Shown piece after piece: positions 7,349-15,239 of a DNA stretch of 64,000 nt (the stretch's first letter is position 1; each line of letters opens with the position of its first letter). The stretch spans positions 1-64,000 of the forward strand of contig CALVHL010000011.1 in the NCBI GenBank assembly GCA_944327625.1, in the 5' to 3' direction. The position numbers were made by a program, and so were the translations under genes. Source of the stretch: an uncultured Clostridia bacterium (GTDB taxonomy: Bacteria > Bacillota > Clostridia > Christensenellales > Borkfalkiaceae). The notes under the pieces were generated by a model. It saw nothing but the letters and a program-made list of their open reading frames with translations, was not told where the DNA came from and did no database searches.

Positions 7349-8383
7349 ATGTCGGATATACAGTATAAAAAGAGCGATTTTTATTACGATTTGCCCGAGG
7401 AGCTCATTGCGCAGACTCCTGCAGAGCCGAGGGACAGCTCCCGCCTGCTCGTCTACGACAGGGCGAACGACAAAGTAGAACACAGAATATTCCGCGACGT
7501 CACCGACTACCTTAAAAAGGGCGACGTGCTGGTAATAAACAATACCAAGGTATTGCCCGCCAGAATGTACGCGCATACCGAGCACGGCGGGGTGGTAGAA
7601 ATACTGCTTTTGCGGCGGCTTGAAAAGGATAAGTGGGAGGTGCTCGCAAAGCCGGGCAAAAAGTGCGCGATAGGCAAGAGCTTTAAAATAGGCGACAAGC
7701 TTTCTTTCGTCGTCGACGGCATAACCGACAGCGGCGAAAGGATAGTCACTTTCACCTACGACGGCGTGTTCGAGAACATTCTCGAAGAAGTCGGCACTAT
7801 GCCGCTTCCCCCGTATATAAAGAAAAAACTTGAAGATCAGGGCAGATACCAGACGGTGTACGCCAAGACCGACGGTTCGGCGGCTGCGCCCACGGCGGGG
7901 CTGCATTTTACGCCCGAACTGCTCGAAAAAATCCGCGCAATGGGCGTGGAGATAGTCGAGGTATTGCTTCACGTCGGGCTGGGCACTTTCCGCCCCGTCA
8001 AAGAGGACATAATAACCGACCACAAGATGCACGGCGAGCATTACGAAGTCTCCGAACAGGCGGCGGAAGCTATCAACAGGGCAAAGGCGGAGGGCAGGCG
8101 CATAATAGCCGTCGGCACGACCTCCGTCAGAACGCTCGAGAGCGCGACGGGCGACGACGGAATAGTCCGCGCGGGCAGCGGCGAAACCTTCATCTTCATC
8201 TATCCGCCCTATAAATTCAAGTGCGTCGACGCGCTCATCACCAACTTCCACCTGCCCGAAAGCACGCTCGTCATGCTCGTAGCCGCTCTCGTCGGCAGGG
8301 AAAAGATATTAAGTCTTTACAAGACGGCGGTGGAGGAGAGGTATCGGTTCTTTTCATTCGGGGATGCGATGTTTTTAATATAG
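7349..8383 (+). CDS. queA: S-adenosylmethionine:tRNA ribosyltransferase-isomerase QueA
   Basis: A 344-residue enzyme that transfers the ribosyl part of SAM onto 7-aminomethyl-7-deazaguanine in tRNA to form epoxyqueuosine. Conserved stretches include the N-terminal YDLPEELIAQTPAEPRDSSRL, NNTKVLPAR, AAPTAGLHFTPELL and GTTSVRTLES. Length fits the family. The upstream partner in the pathway, tgt, is the next gene, so both steps of queuosine insertion are together. No clear terminator follows. Confidence 0.96.
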   Translation: MSDIQYKKSDFYYDLPEELIAQTPAEPRDSSRLLVYDRANDKVEHRIFRDVTDYLKKGDVLVINNTKVLPARMYAHTEHGGVVEILLLRRLEKDKWEVLAKPGKKCAIGKSFKIGDKLSFVVDGITDSGERIVTFTYDGVFENILEEVGTMPLPPYIKKKLEDQGRYQTVYAKTDGSAAAPTAGLHFTPELLEKIRAMGVEIVEVLLHVGLGTFRPVKEDIITDHKMHGEHYEVSEQAAEAINRAKAEGRRIIAVGTTSVRTLESATGDDGIVRAGSGETFIFIYPPYKFKCVDALITNFHLPESTLVMLVAALVGREKILSLYKTAVEERYRFFSFGDAMFLI

Positions 8384-9845
<1,462 letters not shown>

Positions 9846-9882
9846 AAATCGCGTGGAAAGTTGAGCCATTCTTAAAAATTGC

Positions 9883-9911
9883 TTGCCAAGCAGAAGTTTA
9901 AATGTTATACT
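9883..9911 (+). promoter_or_regulatory. sigma-A promoter (extended -10) of yajC
   Basis: TTGCCA (9883-9888), a 17-base spacer ending in TGT, and TATACT (9906-9911) form a vegetative promoter with an extended -10 element. Transcription would start about 45 bases before yajC. Confidence 0.7.
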
Positions 9912-9963
9912 TTTAACAAGTAATTTTTGCTTGAACAGTAAAAAATAACGGAGATTATTCAAA

Positions 9964-10434
9964 ATGTCATCTATTCTTTCATTATTGTTGGAAACTGAGG
10001 GACAGACGGGCGAACCCAATAACTGGGCGTCCTACATTCTCATGGGCGTTGTCGTCGTCATCCTCATCGGCGCAATGATAATCATCAGCCGCCGCAACAA
10101 GAAGCGCCAGCAGGAGGCGGAAGACCTCATCAACGCCGTAAAGCCCGGCAATAAGGTCAAGACCATCGGCGGCGTATGCGGCATAGTCGTTGAAGTCGAC
10201 GACGAGGAAAACACCTTCGTGCTCGAAACGGGCAGCGAAACGAGCGGTAAGTGCTACATGAAGTTCGACCGTCAGGCAATTCTGCAGAGCGACGCCGTGG
10301 TAGAGAAGAAGGACGATTCCAAGAAGTTCAAGGACGAAAAGGGCGAAAAAGAGGAAGAAAAGCCCGCCGCTCCCGCAGAAGAAGCGACCGCGGAAAAGCC
10401 TGAAGCTCCCGCCGAAGAAACCAAGGAAAACTGA
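9964..10434 (+). CDS. yajC: preprotein translocase accessory subunit YajC
   Basis: A 156-residue inner-membrane protein of the SecDF-YajC complex. One transmembrane segment lies at about residues 19-40 (ILMGVVVVILIGAMIII), followed by RRNKKRQQEAEDLINAVKPG and the conserved core GNKVKTIGGVCGIVVEV. The last 50 residues form a Glu/Lys/Ala/Pro-rich tail that is longer than in many homologues. GGAG is 10 bases upstream of the ATG. It opens a conserved clostridial neighbourhood with the SCIFF genes and secD-secF. Confidence 0.92.
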   Translation: MSSILSLLLETEGQTGEPNNWASYILMGVVVVILIGAMIIISRRNKKRQQEAEDLINAVKPGNKVKTIGGVCGIVVEVDDEENTFVLETGSETSGKCYMKFDRQAILQSDAVVEKKDDSKKFKDEKGEKEEEKPAAPAEEATAEKPEAPAEETKEN

Positions 10435-10469
10435 GCGAGCTTGCACCCGCGCATAAGTTATAAAAATTC

Positions 10470-10510
10470 AACCCTTCGCATATATGTATTTCACAGGCGG
10501 AGGGTTTTTT
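10470..10510 (+). terminator. terminator after yajC that contains the next gene's ribosome-binding site
   Basis: AACCCTTCGC (10470-10479) pairs with GCGGAGGGTT (10497-10506), ten pairs with one G-U, and T6 follows (10505-10510). The GGAGG that serves the gene starting at 10513 lies in the 3' arm (10499-10503). A folded hairpin would therefore both end transcription and hide this site. Confidence 0.8.
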
Positions 10511-10512
10511 CT

Positions 10513-10881
10513 ATGCGCAAAGAGGCAATATTTCAGATAATAAAGGCTGTCGCGGCGACCGTCGCGGCGGCGCTGTTGTACGCGCTCGCGTTCACTTTCA
10601 TCATTCAGCTGTGTTCGCTCGGCGGTGCGGCGATTAAAATCGTCAACCAGATCTTCAAGGTCGTATGCGTCGCGCTCGGCTGTCTCATCTTCATAAAGGG
10701 CGAAAAGGGGCTTGTAAAGGGCGCGGTTGCGGGCGCGGTCGGAACGACCGTCGCCTACCTGTTGTTTTCGGCAATCGGCGGGGCGTGGCAGTTCACGCTT
10801 TTACAGCTTGCCGAGCTGCTCGTCGGCGCAATCGCGGGCGGCATTTCGGGAATAATAGCCGTCAACATAAAAAAAGTTTAA
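10513..10881 (+). CDS. TIGR04086/YrzE-type four-helix membrane protein
   Basis: A 122-residue membrane protein with about four hydrophobic segments (roughly residues 8-35, 40-60, 66-88 and 95-118). The start ATG at 10513 has GGAGG nine bases upstream; a longer frame from 10441 would cross the terminator hairpin. Proteins of this family commonly sit directly upstream of the SCIFF peptide gene in Clostridia, as here. Function is unknown; an association with the SCIFF system or the Sec accessory complex is only inferred from position. Confidence 0.8.
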   Translation: MRKEAIFQIIKAVAATVAAALLYALAFTFIIQLCSLGGAAIKIVNQIFKVVCVALGCLIFIKGEKGLVKGAVAGAVGTTVAYLLFSAIGGAWQFTLLQLAELLVGAIAGGISGIIAVNIKKV

Positions 10882-10887
10882 AAACGC

Positions 10888-10916
10888 TTGATTTTTGTGC
10901 GTTTGTATTCTATAAT
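10888..10916 (+). promoter_or_regulatory. sigma-A promoter of scfA
   Basis: TTGATT (10888-10893), a 17-base spacer and TATAAT (10911-10916) give a strong promoter 35 bases before the scfA start codon. The peptide gene thus has its own promoter. Confidence 0.8.
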
Positions 10917-10951
10917 TAAAGAAAATAACAGTACGCAAGGAGAATGATATT

Positions 10952-11110
10952 ATGATAAAGACCATTGCTAAACCTGCAGAAAAGAAAGTTACGGGCTGCG
11001 GCGAATGCAGAAGCACCTGCCAGTCGGCCTGCAAGACCAGCTGCACCGTCGGCAACCAGAGCTGCGAAAGAATAACCAGGGAAGAAAACCCCGAAAAGTC
11101 GGCAAAGTAA
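10952..11110 (+). CDS. scfA: SCIFF ribosomal peptide precursor (six cysteines in forty-five residues)
   Basis: A 52-residue peptide, too short for usual gene finding. It has six cysteines at positions 16, 19, 23, 27, 31 and 38, with spacing C-x2-C-x3-C-x3-C-x3-C-x6-C, and the family motif CTVGNQSCE. AAGGAG stands nine bases before the ATG. SCIFF peptides are nearly universal in Clostridia and receive thioether cross-links from the radical SAM enzyme encoded next door; their role in the cell is still unknown. The C-terminal tail after the last cysteine is charged. Confidence 0.95.
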   Translation: MIKTIAKPAEKKVTGCGECRSTCQSACKTSCTVGNQSCERITREENPEKSAK

Positions 11111-11136
11111 TTTTCTTTCCGATATAATTTGATTTA

Positions 11137-11164
11137 AAGGAGCAGGCGTTTGTTTCTGCTCCTT
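11137..11164 (+). terminator. hairpin between scfA and scfB
   Basis: AAGGAGCAG (11137-11145) and CTGCTCCTT (11156-11164) form a perfect 9-bp stem with a 10-base loop. The downstream T-tract is weak (AATTACTGTCATT), so it is probably a leaky terminator or an mRNA-stabilising 3' hairpin. It would favour more peptide than enzyme mRNA. The only Shine-Dalgarno-like bases before scfB are within this stem. Confidence 0.5.
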
Positions 11165-11177
11165 AATTACTGTCATT

Positions 11178-12506
11178 ATGGTTCATATTTTCAAATACAA
11201 GAATTACAATTACATATACGATTCGGGCAGCGGAAGCCTGCACGAATGTGACGACAAGACCTACGGCTATCTTGCCGTTAAGTTGGGCATATCCGCGCCC
11301 CGATTGAACCTCACGGAGGCGGAAAAGGCGGAGATAGAGGGCGATCTTGCCGCTCTCGAAAAGGAGGGGCTGTTATTTGCGCCCGAAACCTGCGCGCGCC
11401 CCGCAAAGTCTGACGAGGTCAAGGCGCTCTGCATACATATCTGTCACGACTGTAACCTGCGTTGCCGCTATTGTTTCGCCGACGAGGGCGCATATCATTC
11501 GACGAGGGAGTTCATGAGCGAGAAGACCGCCAAAAAGGCTATCGATTTCCTCATCTCCAACAGCGGCAAGCGTAAGGTGCTCGAAGTCGATTTCTTCGGC
11601 GGCGAACCGCTTATGTGCCTCGATACCATTAAGAACGTCGTCTACTACGCCAAGGCGGAGGCGGCTAAGGTCGGCAAGAAATTCCTCTTTACGACGACGA
11701 CCAACGCCCTGCTTTTAAACGACGATGCGATAGACTTTTTCAACGCCGAAATGGAGAACGTCGTTCTCTCGCTCGACGGCAGAAAGGAAGTGCACGACGC
11801 GATAAGAAAGACGATAAACGGCAAGGGCAGTTTCGACTACGTCATTGACAACATAAAGAAATTCGTCAGGTCGAGGGGGGACAAGCACTACTACGTGCGC
11901 GGCACCTTCACGGCGAAAAATCTCGACTTTGCCGAGGACGTATTGTTCCTCGCCGACAACGGCTTCGACAGCATTTCCATGGAGCCCGTCGTCACCGACA
12001 TCGACGACCTCGCGATTAAGGAGGAGCACCTTCCCGCAATACTCGCCGAATATGAGCGGCTGTGCGACGAATATCTTGCCCGCTACGAGCGCGGCGAGGG
12101 CTTCAATTTCTTCCACTTCAACGTCGACCTCGAAGGCGGTCCCTGCCTTTCCAAGCGCGTTTCGGCGTGCGGCGCGGGCAACGAATACTTCTCCGTCGCG
12201 CCCAACGGCGACATATATCCCTGCCACCAGTTCGTCGGCGACGAAAAGTTCCTTATGGGCAACGTGTACGAGGGCAGGCTCGACAAGGGCATAAGGTCGA
12301 CCTTTGCCCAAAATTGCCTCTTTACGCGCGAAAAGTGCGACGGGTGTTTTGCAAAGTATATCTGCAGCGGCGGTTGCAGCGCCAATAATTACCATTTCGA
12401 GGGCGACATGAATAAGCCCTACGGCGTAACCTGCGAGATGATGAAAAAGCGCATAGAGTGCGGTATGCACGTGCTTGCGCGCAAAAAGGCGCTCAAAAAG
12501 GACTGA
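11178..12506 (+). CDS. scfB: SCIFF maturase, radical SAM/SPASM thioether-forming enzyme
   Basis: A 442-residue radical SAM enzyme that installs thioether bonds in the SCIFF peptide. The [4Fe-4S]-SAM motif is CNLRCRYC (Cys92, Cys96, Cys99), preceded by a precursor-recognition-like N-terminal domain (MVHIFKYKNYNYIYDSGSGS). Auxiliary cluster ligands lie in the SPASM domain: CGAGNEYFSVAPNGDIYPC and later CDGCFAKYICSGGC and CEMM. The ATG matches family N-termini but has no usable Shine-Dalgarno site outside the preceding hairpin. Neighbourhood with scfA makes the assignment firm. Confidence 0.95.
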   Translation: MVHIFKYKNYNYIYDSGSGSLHECDDKTYGYLAVKLGISAPRLNLTEAEKAEIEGDLAALEKEGLLFAPETCARPAKSDEVKALCIHICHDCNLRCRYCFADEGAYHSTREFMSEKTAKKAIDFLISNSGKRKVLEVDFFGGEPLMCLDTIKNVVYYAKAEAAKVGKKFLFTTTTNALLLNDDAIDFFNAEMENVVLSLDGRKEVHDAIRKTINGKGSFDYVIDNIKKFVRSRGDKHYYVRGTFTAKNLDFAEDVLFLADNGFDSISMEPVVTDIDDLAIKEEHLPAILAEYERLCDEYLARYERGEGFNFFHFNVDLEGGPCLSKRVSACGAGNEYFSVAPNGDIYPCHQFVGDEKFLMGNVYEGRLDKGIRSTFAQNCLFTREKCDGCFAKYICSGGCSANNYHFEGDMNKPYGVTCEMMKKRIECGMHVLARKKALKKD

Positions 12507-12562
12507 GGCAAAAAATTTCATATTCGGGCGGAGTAAAATATATTTCTTTTGCGGAAAATTAT

Positions 12563-12591
12563 TTGACTACTCCGCTTATTTTCTATATAAT
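12563..12591 (+). promoter_or_regulatory. sigma-A promoter of secD-secF
   Basis: TTGACT (12563-12568), a 17-base spacer and TATAAT (12586-12591) precede secD by about 70 bases. The -35 box overlaps the 3' arm of an 8-bp inverted repeat GCGGAGTA (12528-12535)/TACTCCGC (12568-12575) with a 32-base loop, which may be a weak terminator for scfB. Confidence 0.8.
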
Positions 12592-12663
12592 TGTAAGAGT
12601 TATTATATCTGAGGGCGAAGTGCGCCTCGGCGCGCGCCCGTACCAACATTAAGGAGGGTTAGG

Positions 12664-14193
12664 ATGAGCAAAGTAAAATCGACCGTGATAACCGTGCTTG
12701 TTGTGCTTGCTATCCTGGTTGCGGCGTTTTTTGCCACCATCTCGTTCCCCGTAGGAGAAATTCAAAGGTACAATTCTATAGCCAGCGATATTCATCTGGG
12801 CGCGGACTTTACGGGCTACGCTTATACCACGATATATCCGAAGGGCGTAGTAACGGCGGAAGATTACAACGGTCTTTCCGAAGCGGAAGCCGAGAATTAT
12901 ACGGCCGTCGGCGGACTGTATGTCGACATGGCGGAACACGAAGACATCGACGAACTCAAAGCGGCAGTGGAAAAGGACGCCGAAATTCTCGCCGAGAGGT
13001 TCGGCAGGAAGGGCTATTCTTCCTATTCCGTATCCGTCGAGGACGGCATATCCATAAAGATCTGCGTCCCCACCAACTATTCGTATGCAGAGTATAAGGG
13101 CAACGATTCCGACGGAGCGAGCTCCGACCTGTCGGTTGCCACCGCGTCGATAACCAATCTTGCGGCAGACGGCAAGATAACGCTGAGGACGGTAGATTCC
13201 TCTATTGAGCTGACCGATTCGAGCGGCAACAGCACGACGTATTCGCCAAGAAAGGACGACCTCTACGAGACGGCTCTCGTCGACGGTTCGCACACCTATT
13301 CGCTTGCGGGTACGGACGACGTCTCCGAATATTTTGAAAGCGTCACCACGACGACTTTCGGCGCTACGACGGCGATAAACTTCAATTTCACCGAAGAAGG
13401 GCAGGAGAGCTTCTCTGACGTCACCACCAGGGCGGCTTCTTCGGACAGCCAGACGATCTATTTCTTCGTCGGCGACACCGAAATTATGAGCTTCACCTGC
13501 GAATCGACCATAAATATGCGCTCTTTGAGCCTGGTTGCCGACTCTAAGTCGGCGGGCGAAAATGCCGCAATAACCATGAGTTCGGTGCTCGAAGGCAAGG
13601 ACCTGACGGTTGACTATGAACAGATTTCGACGGTTATCTCGTCGACCGCCGCAGCGGGCGACAGCGCCGCAATGTGGCTGGGCATAGGCTGTCTCGTCGT
13701 GCTTGCGCTGCTCATAATCGCAACCGTAATTAGGTATAAAAAGCTTGGCGCGGTCAATACGATAATCATACTCATATTCTCGCTCGTAATAACCTACGCG
13801 CTCTCGCTGCTCTCCGTACAGACGACTTTTGCTGTAGTGCTCTGCGCGTTCGCAGGTCTCGGCATACTGCTCGTCTCCAATTCGATAGTATTCTCCGAGG
13901 TAAAGCGCCTCGTCGGAACGGGCAGAACTATGCAGGCTTCGGTCAAGGAAGGCTATAAGAAAGTGCTTATGTCGGTCACCGATCTGCACATCGTGCTCTT
14001 TGTCGTCGCCGTGCTGCTTGCGACGGTAGGCGTCGGCGAAGTTGCCACCTGCGGCCTCGTGCTCGTCGTCTCTACCATAGCTTCTTACGTGCTTTACTGG
14101 TTCACAAGGCTTATGTGGTACGTGCTCAGCGCACCCGTAAGAGATAAATTTGGCTTTGCCGGCTTAAAGAGGGTGGTGTACGAAGATGACTAA
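12664..14193 (+). CDS. secD: divergent SecD-like protein translocase subunit
   Basis: A 509-residue membrane protein with one N-terminal transmembrane helix (residues 6-27), a large periplasmic-type domain to about 335, and five C-terminal helices (about 336-490). Position after yajC and SCIFF, and overlap with secF, identify it as SecD. Sequence is unusual: the hallmark LGLDLxGG is replaced by LGADFTGY (residues 45-52), and the DAN motif normally in transmembrane helix 4 reads SNS (405-407). A later Asp in SVTDLH is kept. The canonical acid used in proton-driven translocation therefore seems to be missing. AAGGAGG lies seven bases before the ATG. Confidence 0.78.
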   Translation: MSKVKSTVITVLVVLAILVAAFFATISFPVGEIQRYNSIASDIHLGADFTGYAYTTIYPKGVVTAEDYNGLSEAEAENYTAVGGLYVDMAEHEDIDELKAAVEKDAEILAERFGRKGYSSYSVSVEDGISIKICVPTNYSYAEYKGNDSDGASSDLSVATASITNLAADGKITLRTVDSSIELTDSSGNSTTYSPRKDDLYETALVDGSHTYSLAGTDDVSEYFESVTTTTFGATTAINFNFTEEGQESFSDVTTRAASSDSQTIYFFVGDTEIMSFTCESTINMRSLSLVADSKSAGENAAITMSSVLEGKDLTVDYEQISTVISSTAAAGDSAAMWLGIGCLVVLALLIIATVIRYKKLGAVNTIIILIFSLVITYALSLLSVQTTFAVVLCAFAGLGILLVSNSIVFSEVKRLVGTGRTMQASVKEGYKKVLMSVTDLHIVLFVVAVLLATVGVGEVATCGLVLVVSTIASYVLYWFTRLMWYVLSAPVRDKFGFAGLKRVVYEDD

Positions 14194-15184
14194 GAATAAG
14201 CTTGTAAACATCGTATCTCTGATAATCTGTACGGTAATCATCGTCGCAGGCATGGCGATAGGAACTGTCTGCCATTTCCTCGCGGGCGGCTTCTTCAACT
14301 ACGGCGAGGAATTCAGCTCGTACAACAGCGTAGTCATCAACTATTCGACGGCGGAATATCCCGGCGACAAGAAGGTTGAAGAACTCAAAGCAATCTGCGA
14401 CGAAAAGCTCTCCGCGTTCAACGCCTACGAATACAGCATAGGCGAAAAGACAACGGGCGGCGAAATAGTCTATAAGTATTCCGCATCTACCGACGTCGAG
14501 GCGCTTTCGGATGCCGTAGACGCCATAAATGCGGCAATCGATTCGGGCGACAGCGGTCTCAGCTATGCAGTCCTGCACGAGGCAAAGACCTTTGTCGGCG
14601 GCTCTAAGGCGATAACCTTCGCGGCAATCGCGCTCGCGTCGGCGGCGGGCTTCCAGCTCATCTATTTCGCCATCCGCTATAAGCTTCGTTGCGGCATATC
14701 CGCGCTCGTATCGCTGCTTGCGGCGGTCGGCGTGTTCGTCTCGCTCGCGGCTATAACCCGCATACCCGTCGGCACTTCGTTCATCGCGCTCGTCGCAATC
14801 GTCGGCGTGTTGACGATGATAGCCTCCTGCGTACTCTTTGACAGGGTGAGAAAGAACTTCAAAAACGACGCAAATGCCAAGGCCGCAAGAAGCGAAGTCA
14901 TAGCTACTTCGGCGGCCCAGAGCAAAAAAATCAACCTCGTAACGGTAATCGCCCTTGCTGTGGCAGTCGTCGTTCTGGCTGTATTCGCCGTAATATCTTC
15001 GCTCGGCATAGCGACGCTTGCGCCCTACGCGCTCGCGCTCATGGGACTTATATCCTGCGCGTTTGCGACGGTGCTTGTAATGCCCGCCGTACACTACGGC
15101 TCGGACGCGCTCTGCGAAAAGAGCAACGCAAACGCTGCCAAGGCGGATGTCCGCCCCGAGGCAAAGACGGCGGAAAACTCTTAA
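14186..15184 (+). CDS. secF: divergent SecF-like protein translocase subunit
   Basis: A 332-residue membrane protein with an N-terminal helix (about 8-30), a periplasmic-type domain to about 140, and five further helices. Overlapping secD by 8 bases (ATGACTAA), it is the expected SecF. The conserved GIDFTGG region reads GEEFSSY, and the stretch corresponding to NDTxVVFDRIRE reads IASCVLFDRVRK: the FDR end is retained but the acid before it is not. The C-terminus is Lys/Ala-rich. SecDF normally pulls preproteins through SecYEG using the proton gradient; whether this pair still does so is doubtful. Confidence 0.75.
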   Translation: MTKNKLVNIVSLIICTVIIVAGMAIGTVCHFLAGGFFNYGEEFSSYNSVVINYSTAEYPGDKKVEELKAICDEKLSAFNAYEYSIGEKTTGGEIVYKYSASTDVEALSDAVDAINAAIDSGDSGLSYAVLHEAKTFVGGSKAITFAAIALASAAGFQLIYFAIRYKLRCGISALVSLLAAVGVFVSLAAITRIPVGTSFIALVAIVGVLTMIASCVLFDRVRKNFKNDANAKAARSEVIATSAAQSKKINLVTVIALAVAVVVLAVFAVISSLGIATLAPYALALMGLISCAFATVLVMPAVHYGSDALCEKSNANAAKADVRPEAKTAENS

Positions 15185-15199
15185 TAATCACAAAAACCA

Positions 15200-15223
15200 G
15201 GGCGGGTTTTACCCGCCCGTTTT
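15200..15223 (+). terminator. terminator after secF
   Basis: GGGCGGGT (15200-15207), loop TTT and ACCCGCCC (15211-15218) form a strong 8-bp stem followed by GTTTTGCTATTTTTT. The recJ start codon is only 21 bases after the stem, so no complete promoter fits between. Confidence 0.9.
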
Positions 15224-15239
15224 GCTATTTTTTAAAGGT

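Noticed and set aside
6767-8251. A 494-codon frame on the - strand across ruvB and queA
   Set aside because: It lies antisense to two secure genes and crosses their junction; no family resemblance or start signal.
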